Position numbers and translations under genes: made by a program. Shown one piece after another: positions 56,268 to 64,000 of a DNA stretch of 64,000 nucleotides. The stretch comes from Streptomonospora salina (lineage in GTDB: Bacteria > Actinomycetota > Actinomycetes > Streptosporangiales > Streptosporangiaceae): assembly GCF_014204715.1 (NCBI RefSeq), contig NZ_JACHLY010000001.1, positions 3,742,501 to 3,806,500 on the forward strand, read 5' to 3'. The notes below the pieces were generated by a model. The model was not told the origin of the DNA. It did not search any database and saw only the letters and a list, made by a program, of their open reading frames with translations. Position 1 is the first letter of the stretch. Each line of letters opens with the position of its first letter.

Positions 56268-56297
56268 GGGCGCTGGTGCGCGGAGCGGAAGCGGCGG

Positions 56298-56774
56298 CTA
56301 GCGCTGCTGCTTCTTCTGGCTCGTCACCTGGATGGTGCGCGGCCCTTCGGCATCGGCCGCACCCTTCACGCGGACCGTGAGGAGGCCTTCGTCGAAGGTG
56401 GCCTCGATCTCGTCGTCGTCGACGCCCGTGGGCAGGGTGATCTCCCGGCGGAAGGTCCCCAGGTAGCGCTCCGAGGCGTAGTAGATGATCTCCGAGTCGT
56501 CCCGCATGCGCTCACCGGCGATGGTCAGCGTGCCGTGGGAGAACGACACCTCCAGGTTCTCGGCGAGGATCCCCGGCAGGTCGCACCGGATGTAGAGGTC
56601 CTCGCCCTTGGCGAAGATGTCGGTGGGAGGGCTCCAGGCGTCGGAGTGCCCGCGCGGCGTGGCCGTCGCGGAGCTGGTCTCCAGGTTCGACATGGTGTCG
56701 GAGATGCGGTTCATCTCGCTCATCATGTCGATGACGCCGCGGAACGGATTGTTCCACTTCTTCTTGGTCGGCAT
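56298..56774 (-). CDS. Hsp20 / alpha-crystallin small heat-shock protein
   Basis: 158-residue chaperone that holds unfolding proteins. The alpha-crystallin domain spans about residues 48-145 (DLYIRCDLPGILAENLEV, LTIAGER, then FRREITLPTGVDDDEIEATFDEGLLTVRV). The C-terminal IxV-like TIQVTS motif follows. The ATG at 56774 lies eight bases from GAGGA; an ATG three codons earlier is too close to it. No HAIR/CIRCE or HspR box was found upstream; the start is only 22 bases from the end of the BCCT gene, so it may be co-transcribed. Confidence 0.92.
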   Translation of the reverse strand: MPTKKKWNNPFRGVIDMMSEMNRISDTMSNLETSSATATPRGHSDAWSPPTDIFAKGEDLYIRCDLPGILAENLEVSFSHGTLTIAGERMRDDSEIIYYASERYLGTFRREITLPTGVDDDEIEATFDEGLLTVRVKGAADAEGPRTIQVTSQKKQQR

Positions 56775-56796
56775 GCCCGTCATTCCTCACTGAATC

Positions 56797-58518
56797 TCAA
56801 GCGCCGCTGTCACTGCTGTCCGACGGGCCCGAATTGTCCACGGTGCCCGAAGCCGACGTGGAGCCCGATTGGGCCTTGGAGCGGTCCACGTCCCCGGGAG
56901 GGGCCACGTGCACCTTCGATTCGCCTCCGCGGGAGGGAGGAGTCGTCCCGGGGACCTGTACCCGCACGTCCTCGGTCCGCAACGCCTTGAGGATGCCGAA
57001 GCAGATGATGATGAGGACGACGGCGAACGGCAGGCCGGTGATCAGCGAGGCCGATCGCAGTGCGTTCAGCGGGTCGGTATCGCCTGCGGCCATGCCGGCT
57101 CCAGCCGCGATCAGCACGATGGTCACCAGGCCCTCGGTGACGGCCCAGAAGAACCGTTGCAGCTTGATGGGGTGCGGGTCGCCGCCGTTGGTCAGCATGT
57201 CGATGACCAGCGATCCCGAGTCGGACGATGTCGCGAAGAACAGCACGACGACGACGATGGTCAGGACCGACAGCAGCCCGGCGAGGATATCGGGCATGGG
57301 CAGGTTGCCCAGAAGTTCGTACATCGCCAGGTCCGACGACACGTCGGCGATGCCGGTGTCGCGCACGTTGTCGTAGTACAGCGCGGCGCCGCCGAAGACG
57401 CTGAACCACACGATGGAGGCGCCGACCGGGGCGAACAGGGTGCCGGTGATGAACTGGCGGATGGTGCGCCCGTAGGAGATGCGCGCGATGAACATGCCCA
57501 CGAACGGCGACCAGGCGATCCACCAGCCCCAGTAGAACAGGGTCCAGGCCTGCTGGAACTCGAAGCCGTTCGGGTCGGTCGCCGGATCGGCGACGTGCAG
57601 ACTGGTCTGCGGCAGGTGCTGGATGTAGTAGCCGGCGAAGTCGGCCATGCCCGTGAGGATGTACAGCCGCGGTCCGAACAGGAACACCGCGACCATCAGG
57701 GTGACGGCCAGCCAGAGGTTGATCACCGACAGGCGGCGGATGCCTTTGTCGATGCCCAGCATCACACTGAGCACCGCGACGCTGGTGATCGCCGCGACGA
57801 TGAGGGCCTGCACCCACCAGACGTTGGGGAGACCGAACAGTTCGCTCAGGCCGGCGTTGACCTGCCGGGAGCCGAGGCCCAGGGATGTGGCGAGGCCGAA
57901 CAGGGTGCCGAACACGGCCAGGATGTCGACCAGGTTGCCGAGCCAGCCGTAGATGCGGTTGCCGATCAGCGGGTACAGCGCCGAGGCCGGCCGCATCGGC
58001 AGGCCCTTGCGGAAGCAGAAGTAGCCCAGAGCCAAGCCGAGCACGATGTAGATGGCCCACGGGTGCACGCCCCAGTGGAACAGCGTGAAGTTCATCGCCT
58101 CGGAGGCGGACTCCGGCGTATTGGGCGTGACCTCGTCGGGGTTGGGGCCGCCGCCGGCGTTGTAGCCCGCCGGCTCGCTGACGCCGTAGAACACCAGGCC
58201 GATACCCATACCGGCGGTGAACAGCATGGCGAACCAGGCGGTGGTTCCGAACTCCGGCCGCGACGAGTCAGGGCCCAGGCGGATGTTGCCGAACCGGCTG
58301 AACATCAGCCAGAGGACGAAGACCAGGAAGAAGGTCGCCGTAATAATGTAGAACCAGCCGAAGTACGTGGTGATCCACGTGAGGGCGTTGCCGGCGACTG
58401 TGGCGAGCCCACCGGTGAACAGGGCGCCCCAGATCAGGAAAGCCAGGATGACGGCGCCTGAGATGAAGAAGACCGGTGGGTTCGTGTGTTCTTGTATGTA
58501 GGACCTGAATCGAGAGAT
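56797..58518 (-). CDS. BCCT-family osmolyte (betaine/choline/carnitine) transporter with non-canonical start
   Basis: About 573 residues, twelve hydrophobic segments and a Ser-rich cytoplasmic tail. The family-signature Trp-rich segment reads FYWGWWIAWSPFVGMFIARISYGRT. The first ATG in frame (58305) is inside the family and would lose the first two membrane helices (VFFISGAVILAFLIWGAL and TTYFGWFYIITATFF), which are clearly encoded upstream. The only ribosome site, AAGGAG at 58529-58524, stands five bases before an ATC codon at 58518-58516, and no ATG, GTG or TTG occurs in between. Initiation at ATC is inferred; a base-call error or mutation is the alternative. Confidence 0.85.
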   Translation of the reverse strand: MSRFRSYIQEHTNPPVFFISGAVILAFLIWGALFTGGLATVAGNALTWITTYFGWFYIITATFFLVFVLWLMFSRFGNIRLGPDSSRPEFGTTAWFAMLFTAGMGIGLVFYGVSEPAGYNAGGGPNPDEVTPNTPESASEAMNFTLFHWGVHPWAIYIVLGLALGYFCFRKGLPMRPASALYPLIGNRIYGWLGNLVDILAVFGTLFGLATSLGLGSRQVNAGLSELFGLPNVWWVQALIVAAITSVAVLSVMLGIDKGIRRLSVINLWLAVTLMVAVFLFGPRLYILTGMADFAGYYIQHLPQTSLHVADPATDPNGFEFQQAWTLFYWGWWIAWSPFVGMFIARISYGRTIRQFITGTLFAPVGASIVWFSVFGGAALYYDNVRDTGIADVSSDLAMYELLGNLPMPDILAGLLSVLTIVVVVLFFATSSDSGSLVIDMLTNGGDPHPIKLQRFFWAVTEGLVTIVLIAAGAGMAAGDTDPLNALRSASLITGLPFAVVLIIICFGILKALRTEDVRVQVPGTTPPSRGGESKVHVAPPGDVDRSKAQSGSTSASGTVDNSGPSDSSDSGA

Positions 58519-59321
58519 GACAACTCCTTCCCGAGGTCCGGACCGGGAGTCCCGGCGCAGGTACCGTCTTCGAGACGCGCCTTCGCTGTGCAGGGCCTGG
58601 CCCTCTCCTCCCGACCCCGTGAAGGTGCCTGCACGGGACCGCAGCTGGTTCCGGAGTACATTCCGTTGCGCTATTCGCAGTCCTCGACCGGAAACCCTAC
58701 GGCCAAACGGGACAGACTTCGCTATTGCCTGCCGGATGGTTATAGGATATTGACCCCGGCGCTGTCGCGCCGGAGCAATGAACGCCCCGGTTCGTGCGTG
58801 TTGACGTTAGCGCAGCGGCTACTGCGCTCCGCGGTTGCGACACGGAGTCGAAATCGCGAGATTCATCGCTTCTTCTTCGCCTTCGCAACGCTCCTCTCGT
58901 TCGCCGTCGAGCGGTTTCGCGGCCCGCGACTCGCGGGTGCCGCCGAACGGGCTGTCGCCGCCGGGGCGCCATGATAGGCCCGATCCGGCAGCGGCCGGTG
59001 TGTCCGCTGGGGAGCGGCCGGGCCCATGCGGCACACGGGGATCCTCCCAGACCGCGGCGGCGCCCGGAGTTCCGATCCCCGCTGCGCAGTGGGAACGGCC
59101 CGGTGCACCTGTGCGCTCTTTACCCCGTAGCGCCGGGTTCATGTCGCAACAGGTGCGATATTCGTCGCAGGTGGTGACGGTCGCAGCCATCGCGGTGCGT
59201 TCGGTCGGAGCGGCGTCTGGGCCGGCGGCCGTTCCCGGGGGCGGCGGGGCCGGAGCCGGCCCCGAGGCCGTTTTTGTGCCGCAGTGCGCGGTACGTCCGG
59301 ACCGTTGCCGCCCCTCGGCGG
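58519..59321. other. Long intergenic region upstream of the BCCT gene
   Basis: About 800 bases without a supported gene. AT-richer patches at 58735-58755 and 59105-59170 may hold the BCCT promoter; a small inverted repeat AGCGCAG/CTGCGCT lies at 58809-58828. Open frames on both strands are of low-complexity type. Confidence 0.4.
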
Positions 59322-59537
59322 TCACCAGTCGGGCAGTTCCCGGCGGATCAGTTCCGACCACAGTTCCTCGACGCGCGCGGGGTCCGGGTCGACGGCGCGC
59401 GCGGACCGCCCGGCGCGGTCGTCGTCCGCCGCGGCGCGGAGCGCGTCGGCGGGCAGGATGGGGCACAGCCAGACCCCGCCTGTCAGCAGCCGGCGCACCG
59501 CCGAGCGGAGCGATTCGAGGGTCAGCGTGGGCAGCAT
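59322..59537 (-). CDS. Small hypothetical protein
   Basis: 71 residues from an ATG at 59537, divergent from the MFS gene. It reads like a real small helical protein (LTLESLRSAVRRLLTGG at the start and ARVEELWSELIRRELPDW at the end), but it has no recognisable family and only a weak ribosome site. Confidence 0.45.
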   Translation of the reverse strand: MLPTLTLESLRSAVRRLLTGGVWLCPILPADALRAAADDDRAGRSARAVDPDPARVEELWSELIRRELPDW

Positions 59538-59657
59538 GCCGCCTTTTTACCCGCTGAATGCCAGGGGATCCACCGCCGCACCCGCCACTCGGCGGAGTCC
59601 CCGCCCGCCCCGCCGGCGCTCTCCTTCCGGTTCCCGCACGACGTCGCATCACACGAG

Positions 59658-59686
59658 TGCGCATATACGCACATGTTTGTTATGTT
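59658..59686 (+). promoter_or_regulatory. ArsR-type operator and -10 before the MFS gene
   Basis: TGCGCATATACGCA (59658-59671) is a 14-bp near-palindrome with one mismatched pair, of the kind bound by SmtB/ArsR-family repressors. A TATGTT word (59681-59686) ten bases downstream fits the TANNNT -10. The operator would overlap the spacer/-35 region, 61 bases before the MFS start. Confidence 0.5.
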
Positions 59687-59731
59687 GGCGCCGTCCGGAG
59701 GGCGGCCGGGGCCGTGCGGTGAGGAGGCGCC

Positions 59732-60976
59732 ATGCTGGGGTTGCTACTGCGAGCGCGAACCTACCGGCGGCTGCTGGCCGCGCAGGTGGTCGCTCTGGCC
59801 GGCACGGGCCTCGCGACCGTCGCGCTGGGACTGCTCGCCTTCCGGCTCGCCGGCGACGACGCCTCCCGCGTCATGGCCACAGCACTGACGATCAAGATGG
59901 TCTGCTACGTCGTGGCCGGGCCGCTGCTGGCAGGGCTGACCGTGCGCCTGCCGCGGCGCGCCGTCCTCGTCGGCTCCGACGCCGTGCGCGCCGGCGCCGT
60001 CGCGGTTCTGCCCTGGGCCGACCAGCTCTGGCAGGTGTATGCGCTCGTGGCACTGCTGCAGACCGCCTCGGCCGCGTTCACCCCCGCCTTCCAGGCCCTC
60101 ATCCCCGAGATCGTCGACGACGCCGACTACACCTCCGCCCTGGCGCTGTCGCGCCTGGCTTACGACCTGGAGGCGGTCGCCTCCCCGGCACTGGCCGCCG
60201 CACTGCTGCTGGCCGTGCCGTTCAGCGGCCTGTTCGTCTGCACCGCCGCCGGGTTCGCCGCGTCGGCGCTGCTGGTGGCGGGCACCCGGCTGCCCGGCTC
60301 CACCGGCCGCGGGTCGCCGTCGCGGCTGGCGGGTGCGCTGGGCGGGATGCGCGCCTTCGCGGCCCGGCCGCCGCTGCGGGCGCTGGCGGCGCTCAACCTG
60401 GCCGTCGCCGCTCCGACGGCGCTCGTGCTCGTCGACACCGTCGTCTACGTCCGCGGACCGCTCGGCGGGACCGACACCGGCGTCGCCCTGGCTCTGGGGT
60501 GCTTCGGCGCCGGATCGATGGCCGTGGCACTGACCCTGCCGCACCTGCCCATGCCCGCCGGTGTGCGGCCGGTGATGCTCGCGGGCCCGGTGCTGGCGGC
60601 GGCGGCCGCGGGGGCGCTCGCCGCCGGGTGGGCGATCGCGCCCGGCCCTGTACCGCTGGCCGCCGCCTGGGCCGCACTGGGCGCGGGATGCTCGCTCGTG
60701 GCCACCCTCACGGGCCGGGTGCTGCGCGACAGCGGCGCGGACTGCGGCCTGCCGCCGCTGTTCGCCGCGCAGTTCTCCCTGTCCCACGCGTGTTTCCTGG
60801 CCACCTACCCCCTGGCCGGATGGGCGGGTACCCAGCTCGCCCCCGAGGCGGCCTTCGCGGGCACCGCCGCGGTCTCCGCCGTGGCGGGCGGCGCCGCCGC
60901 GCTGCTGTGGCGCGGTGCGGTGCCGACGCCGGCTCCGGTGGCGGTGCGCACCCGCGCGGCGGCGGGCCGCAGCTGA
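59732..60976 (+). CDS. MFS transporter, likely efflux, under ArsR control
   Basis: 414 residues with about twelve hydrophobic segments. The N-terminal part (RRLLAAQVVALAGTGLATVALGLLAFRLAG) and the A-motif-like loop RLPRRAVLVGSDAVRAG are typical MFS. The start has a good GAGGAGG site. The next gene encodes an ArsR-family metal-type repressor, and an ArsR-like operator lies upstream, so metal or metalloid efflux is the likely job. No His-rich tail is seen. The substrate is inferred only from the regulator. Confidence 0.85.
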   Translation: MLGLLLRARTYRRLLAAQVVALAGTGLATVALGLLAFRLAGDDASRVMATALTIKMVCYVVAGPLLAGLTVRLPRRAVLVGSDAVRAGAVAVLPWADQLWQVYALVALLQTASAAFTPAFQALIPEIVDDADYTSALALSRLAYDLEAVASPALAAALLLAVPFSGLFVCTAAGFAASALLVAGTRLPGSTGRGSPSRLAGALGGMRAFAARPPLRALAALNLAVAAPTALVLVDTVVYVRGPLGGTDTGVALALGCFGAGSMAVALTLPHLPMPAGVRPVMLAGPVLAAAAAGALAAGWAIAPGPVPLAAAWAALGAGCSLVATLTGRVLRDSGADCGLPPLFAAQFSLSHACFLATYPLAGWAGTQLAPEAAFAGTAAVSAVAGGAAALLWRGAVPTPAPVAVRTRAAAGRS

Positions 60977-61028
60977 TCGCGGCACCAGGCCGGCGGCGCC
61001 GCGTCGCCCCCGATGCCCGGCGCGGACC

Positions 61029-61034
61029 TAGACT
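61029..61034 (+). promoter_or_regulatory. -10 element for a leaderless arsR transcript
   Basis: TAGACT fits the actinobacterial -10, and the ATG of the ArsR gene begins six bases after it, so a leaderless mRNA starting at the A of ATG is expected. There is no ribosome site, which agrees with this. Confidence 0.5.
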
Positions 61035-61040
61035 GCCCGT

Positions 61041-61397
61041 ATGGAGACCCGAGAGACCGCGGCCCCGAGCCTGTCCCACGAGACGCCGCCCGAGGCGGAG
61101 CGCCTCGCCGTGGCCGCCGACGTCTTCCGGCTCCTGTCCGACCCCACCCGGCTGCACCTGCTGTGGGTCCTGGGCAACCGCGAAGCCGACGTCACCGAGC
61201 TCACCGAGGCCTGCGCCGCTTCACGCACCGCCGTCTCGCAGCATCTGGCCAAGCTGCGCCTGGCCGGGCTGGTGGAGTCGCGCAAGCAGTCCCGGCGCGC
61301 CATCTACCGCCTGCGCGACGGACACCTGCGCCGCCTCGTCCTCGAAGCCGTCAACCACGCCGACCACGTCGTCACGGGCGAACCGCCGCACCGGTAG
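61041..61397 (+). CDS. ArsR/SmtB-family metal-sensing repressor with alpha-5 site
   Basis: 118-residue winged-helix repressor. The recognition helix region reads ASRTAVSQHLAKLRLAGLV. The C-terminal helix carries D93, H95, H106 and H109, with spacing (D-x-H, x10, H-x2-H) identical to the zinc/nickel alpha-5 site of CzrA and NmtR. The alpha-3 CxC-type site of SmtB/ArsR is absent. It lies 64 bases after the MFS gene and probably controls it through the operator at 59658-59671. It converges with the PPOX gene. Confidence 0.88.
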   Translation: METRETAAPSLSHETPPEAERLAVAADVFRLLSDPTRLHLLWVLGNREADVTELTEACAASRTAVSQHLAKLRLAGLVESRKQSRRAIYRLRDGHLRRLVLEAVNHADHVVTGEPPHR

Positions 61398-61408
61398 ATC
61401 CGCGGGCG

Positions 61409-61834
61409 TCAGTCTGCCATCTCGAAGCCGGCCACGACCTTCGCCGGGCGCACGCGCACGACCAGTTCCCCCGGAGCGCCGTTGCGCCGGCCGAACTCGT
61501 CGGCGCGCTCGGCCCCCATGTAGCGGCCCGCGATGACGGTGGCGGTGCGCAGGAGCTCATCGGGGTCTTCGGAGACCTCGGCGACGCCTTGGACCTGCAC
61601 GAACGCATACGGCGGCGTCTCGACGTCGACGACCAGCGCCAGACGCGGATCGCGGGCGATGGCCCGGCCCTTGGCCGTGTCCGCGCCGGTGTTGAAGACG
61701 ATCGTGTCGCCTTCGAGGACGAACCAGATGGGCGCGGCCAGCGGACGGCCGTCGGACGCCGTGTAGGCGAGCGTGCCGGTGCGTGTGCCCTCGTTCAGGA
61801 GTTCGCGCACCCGGGGATCGGTGATGGAAGCCAT
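61409..61834 (-). CDS. PPOX-class (F420/FMN-dependent) oxidoreductase-like protein
   Basis: 141-residue split beta-barrel of the pyridoxamine-phosphate-oxidase-like superfamily. The typical stretch TGTLAYTASDGRPLAAPIWFVLEGD is followed by RDPRLALVVDVETPPYAFVQVQG. Actinobacterial members commonly use F420, less often FMN; the reaction here is not identifiable. The stop lies 11 bases from the ArsR stop on the other strand. Confidence 0.87.
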   Translation of the reverse strand: MASITDPRVRELLNEGTRTGTLAYTASDGRPLAAPIWFVLEGDTIVFNTGADTAKGRAIARDPRLALVVDVETPPYAFVQVQGVAEVSEDPDELLRTATVIAGRYMGAERADEFGRRNGAPGELVVRVRPAKVVAGFEMAD

Positions 61835-61967
61835 AGCGCCACCTTAGCGGGGATCGCGCGGCACCCGCCGACCGCACCGCGGCATGTCGGACCCCGGCGC
61901 CGCCCCGGAAACGGGGGAGCCCGGCGGTCCGTGCGGGACCGGCCGGGCCGAGTCGTGTCGGGCGGGT

Positions 61968-62573
61968 TCAGCTCACCTCGGCGGTGTGGGCCTCGCCCAT
62001 CACGCCGGAGTGTGTGACCGAGACCGGCTCGGAGGAGCCGGGGAAGAGCACGACGCCGCTCTCGCTCTCGCCGTCGGCCAGGTCGAGCGCCTCGAACGCG
62101 TCGTCCTGGGTGGTGGTTTCGAACAGGTCGGCTTCGACGGTCTGGCCGTCGGCGTCCTCCATGCTGAAGTACAGCGGATTGACGTCGAGGCTCTCACCGG
62201 TGTTGTTGGTGAGGGTGACGTTCACGGCGACGTAGTCGTCGCCGTCGCTCAACACGGTGGTCTGGTACTCGGCGGATTCGGCGGTGATCTCGACGGGGGC
62301 GCCGCTGTCGGCCGGCTCCTCGTCGGCGGGCGCCGTGTCCCCGCCCTGGCCCTCGCCCTGCTCCGGTGCGGAGTCGCCCGAGTCGCCGCCGGAGCCCCCG
62401 CCGGCTTCGTCGTCGCCGCCGGTGTTGACGATGACGGCGAAGATGATGACGATTCCGAGGACGAGGGCCAGCGCGCCGCCGCAGCCGAAGCACCCCACGA
62501 GCCAGTAGTTGGGCTTCTTCTCGGGCTGGGGCGCCGGGTAGGGCTGGGGCTGGGGTGGATACTGAGAGTACAC
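61968..62573 (-). CDS. Membrane-anchored DUF4352-like protein
   Basis: 201 residues from a GTG at 62573. The N-terminus is Pro/Gln/Tyr-rich (YSQYPPQPQPYPAP), then one membrane segment (ALALVLGIVIIFAVIV), a low-complexity acidic Gly/Ser linker, and a C-terminal beta-sandwich with YVAVNVTLTNNTGESLDV and GVVLFPGSSEPVSV, which is characteristic of DUF4352. The extracellular domain is probably a binding module. No ribosome site is seen before the GTG, so the start is tentative. Confidence 0.78.
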   Translation of the reverse strand: MYSQYPPQPQPYPAPQPEKKPNYWLVGCFGCGGALALVLGIVIIFAVIVNTGGDDEAGGGSGGDSGDSAPEQGEGQGGDTAPADEEPADSGAPVEITAESAEYQTTVLSDGDDYVAVNVTLTNNTGESLDVNPLYFSMEDADGQTVEADLFETTTQDDAFEALDLADGESESGVVLFPGSSEPVSVTHSGVMGEAHTAEVS

Positions 62574-62907
62574 GGAGGTCCCTGTGAGTCGTGAGTGCGG
62601 CTTTTGCGGCTTATGCGCATTCTGGGGGCCAGAAAAGCGTACAGCGGGCCGGTGAAGCCGGGTGCTGAACGGCCCGACCCGCCGTCGTCGGCCGGTCGGG
62701 CCACCGGTCGGCCACTGCCTGACCGCCCGGCGTCGCGGCATCCCGTAGGACGGTCGTCATCCGGTGCCGGTTCCGTCCGTTCCGCCCGCTCTTCGCCGAC
62801 GGATGCGACACCTCCGCCGACACCGGAACCCCCGCCTCTGACCGCATCCGGTCAGCCGCGGCATCCGATCGGACACCGCCGCCGGCCGCCCGTCCGCTCG
62901 GCCGGGC
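62574..62907. other. Intergenic gap, no gene supported
   Basis: 334 bases between the DUF4352 gene and the PfkB kinase stop. It contains GC-rich direct words and an AT-richer stretch at 62600-62640 likely carrying the DUF4352 promoter; no supported gene. Confidence 0.35.
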
Positions 62908-63876
62908 TCAACCGAATCCGGCCAGCTCGGCGGCCGTGGGCGGGTCGGCGCCCGGGCGGGTGCAGTTGATCGCGGCGCAGGCGGCGGCCGACGCCAGCAG
63001 CGCCCGCAGATCCTCCGCACCCGTCGGCACCGCGCCGCCCGAGGCGCACTCGCTGACCAGGGCCGCCATGAACGTGTCGCCGGCACCGATCGTGTCGTGC
63101 ACCGCCACCCGCGGTGTGGACACGTCGGCGCGCCCTCGGGCGCTGAGCGCGAAGGCGCCCGCGCCGCCGAGCGTGACCACCACCGCTTGCGGACCCAGCC
63201 CCAGCAGGTGCCGGGCCGCTTCCTCGGCGGAGGTACCGGGATACAGCTCGGCGAGGTCGTCGTCGCTGGCCTTGACCAGATGGCTGACGCGGCAGAAGTC
63301 CTCGACGCGGGCGCGGGCGCGGTCGGGACCGGGCAGCGTCGCCATACGTACGTTCGGATCGAAGGTGACGATGCGGCGCCGCCCTTCGCTGCGGGCCAGC
63401 TCCAGAAGTTCGGCGTCGCCGGGCGGACGCAGCGCCGCGATCGACCCCAGATGCAGCGCCCGCACCGAGTCCGGAAGCGCGCCGGCGAGTTCGGCGCGCG
63501 TCCACGACCAGTCGGGGGCGTCCTCCAACCAGAAGTCGTAGCGCGCGGACCCGTCGTCGGCCAGCGTCGCCACGGCCAGCGCCGAGGAGCCCAGACCGGC
63601 CGGGCAGCGGCTCAGGTCGACCGACTCCGCGGCCATCCGCGCGCGCAGCCGCTCGGCGAAGGCGTCGCCGCCGAACCGCGACAGCAGCATCGTGGGTGTG
63701 CCCAACCGGGCGGTGGCCACGGCGATGTTGGCCGGTCCGCCGCCGGGCACCGGCCGCAGCACGCCGCCCGCCTCCGGCAGCAGGTCCATCACGTGCTCGC
63801 CGGCGATCGCCGCCTGCGGAGCCTCCTGCGCCGCCGCCCGGTGCTGCGCGGCCTGCGCGTGTCCGTGCGTGCTCAC
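62908..63876 (-). CDS. PfkB-family sugar kinase (fructokinase/ribokinase type)
   Basis: 322 residues. The family's first signature lies in PGGGPANIAVATARLG and the second in HDTIGAGDTFMAAL, with the catalytic Asp in GAGD. The GTG start has GGGGAGGA upstream. Its start overlaps the stop of the upstream AGE-like gene by four bases, so the two are translated together. Fructose or mannose as substrate would fit an epimerase partner, but this is inferred. Confidence 0.92.
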   Translation of the reverse strand: MSTHGHAQAAQHRAAAQEAPQAAIAGEHVMDLLPEAGGVLRPVPGGGPANIAVATARLGTPTMLLSRFGGDAFAERLRARMAAESVDLSRCPAGLGSSALAVATLADDGSARYDFWLEDAPDWSWTRAELAGALPDSVRALHLGSIAALRPPGDAELLELARSEGRRRIVTFDPNVRMATLPGPDRARARVEDFCRVSHLVKASDDDLAELYPGTSAEEAARHLLGLGPQAVVVTLGGAGAFALSARGRADVSTPRVAVHDTIGAGDTFMAALVSECASGGAVPTGAEDLRALLASAAACAAINCTRPGADPPTAAELAGFG

Positions 63877-64000
63877 GCGTGCGTCCTCCCCTCGGGTGCG
63901 GCCCCGGCCCCGCGTACCGCGTAGCCGGGGATCGGCGTTCCCGCCGCGAACGACAGCGCAGTGTAAGCGTGGTACACGTCGGGCCGGCCGCTCCAGACGG
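63873..64000 (-). CDS. C-terminus of an AGE-family (N-acylglucosamine 2-epimerase) protein, partial
   Basis: Only the last 41 residues are inside the window. They contain VWSGRPDVYHAYTALSF, which matches the C-terminal W-x-G-x-P-D-x-Y-H-A motif of AGE/mannose-isomerase-type sugar epimerases. The tail TPIPGYAVRG and a short extension follow. The stop overlaps the kinase start (GTGA), so it is the upstream gene of a coupled sugar operon. Confidence 0.65.
   Translation of the reverse strand, partial: VWSGRPDVYHAYTALSFAAGTPIPGYAVRGAGAAPEGRTHA

Noticed and set aside
59140-59330. Short plus-strand frame starting MSQQVRYSSQ and a minus frame with TTCDEYRTCCD
   Set aside because: Neither has a ribosome site or recognisable pattern, and the plus frame becomes low-complexity after about 20 residues.

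Overview
The window is very GC-rich throughout, with many GTG starts, GC-heavy hairpins and actinomycete-specific families: a CvnD-like conservon GTPase, the actinobacterial SecA2, the DUF4439 pair beside proS, and AfsR-like LuxR ATPases. The gene order dxr-rseP-ispG-GNAT, and then proS-(DUF4439/lipoprotein)-rimP-nusA-ylxR-infB-DUF503-rbfA-truB-ribF-rpsO-pnp-M16 peptidase, is the conserved actinobacterial chromosomal backbone. A filamentous actinomycete of the Nocardiopsaceae/Streptosporangiales type is the best guess from protein style. No marker such as rRNA is present to prove it, and I see no tRNA, rRNA, prophage or CRISPR array.

Layout. Positions 1-6650 hold the end of a GH1 beta-glucosidase, a membrane-anchored serine beta-lactamase-like hydrolase, an uncharacterised protein, a GltS-type glutamate/Na+ symporter and a secreted V8-like protease. 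Positions 6797-13875 hold the isoprenoid (MEP) block dxr-rseP-ispG-GNAT, interrupted by a secreted alpha/beta hydrolase. Positions 14001-24780 are an accessory region: a CooC/MinD-like ATPase behind a promoter covered by a Fur/Zur-like palindrome, an RsbW-like kinase, a truncated adenylation-domain protein, and two large AfsR-like LuxR ATPases. The two regulators flank a secreted ricin-lectin/GH62 arabinofuranosidase, which is itself bracketed by two decayed IS5-family remnants. Positions 25007-33900 hold hisS, a DUF2877 remnant, an AA10 polysaccharide monooxygenase, an orphan CvnD-like GTPase, secA2 and several small proteins. Positions 34083-37828 hold a 37-residue Cys-rich metallothionein-like peptide, cydAB and an EamA exporter. 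Positions 38092-56178 hold a methyltransferase-fold protein and the translation/RNA backbone from proS to pnp. Positions 56298-64000 hold Hsp20, a BCCT transporter with a non-canonical start, an MFS/ArsR metal-type pair, a PPOX protein, a DUF4352 protein, a PfkB sugar kinase and the end of an AGE-type epimerase.

How it fits together. The backbone blocks make isoprenoid precursors, charge Pro and His tRNAs, initiate translation, mature ribosomes and turn over RNA. The accessory genes point to growth on plant and chitin-type polysaccharides (GH1, GH62, AA10, sugar kinase/epimerase). They also point to metal handling: a Fur/Zur-like operator, a CzrA/NmtR-type ArsR with a complete alpha-5 metal site, and a metallothionein-like peptide. 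The most novel items are the 37-aa Cys-rich peptide, the metal-type operator on the CooC-like ATPase, the IS5-bracketed GH62 locus, the degenerate adenylation protein, and the BCCT gene whose ribosome binding site points at an ATC codon. No single spectacular new defence or biosynthetic system was found.
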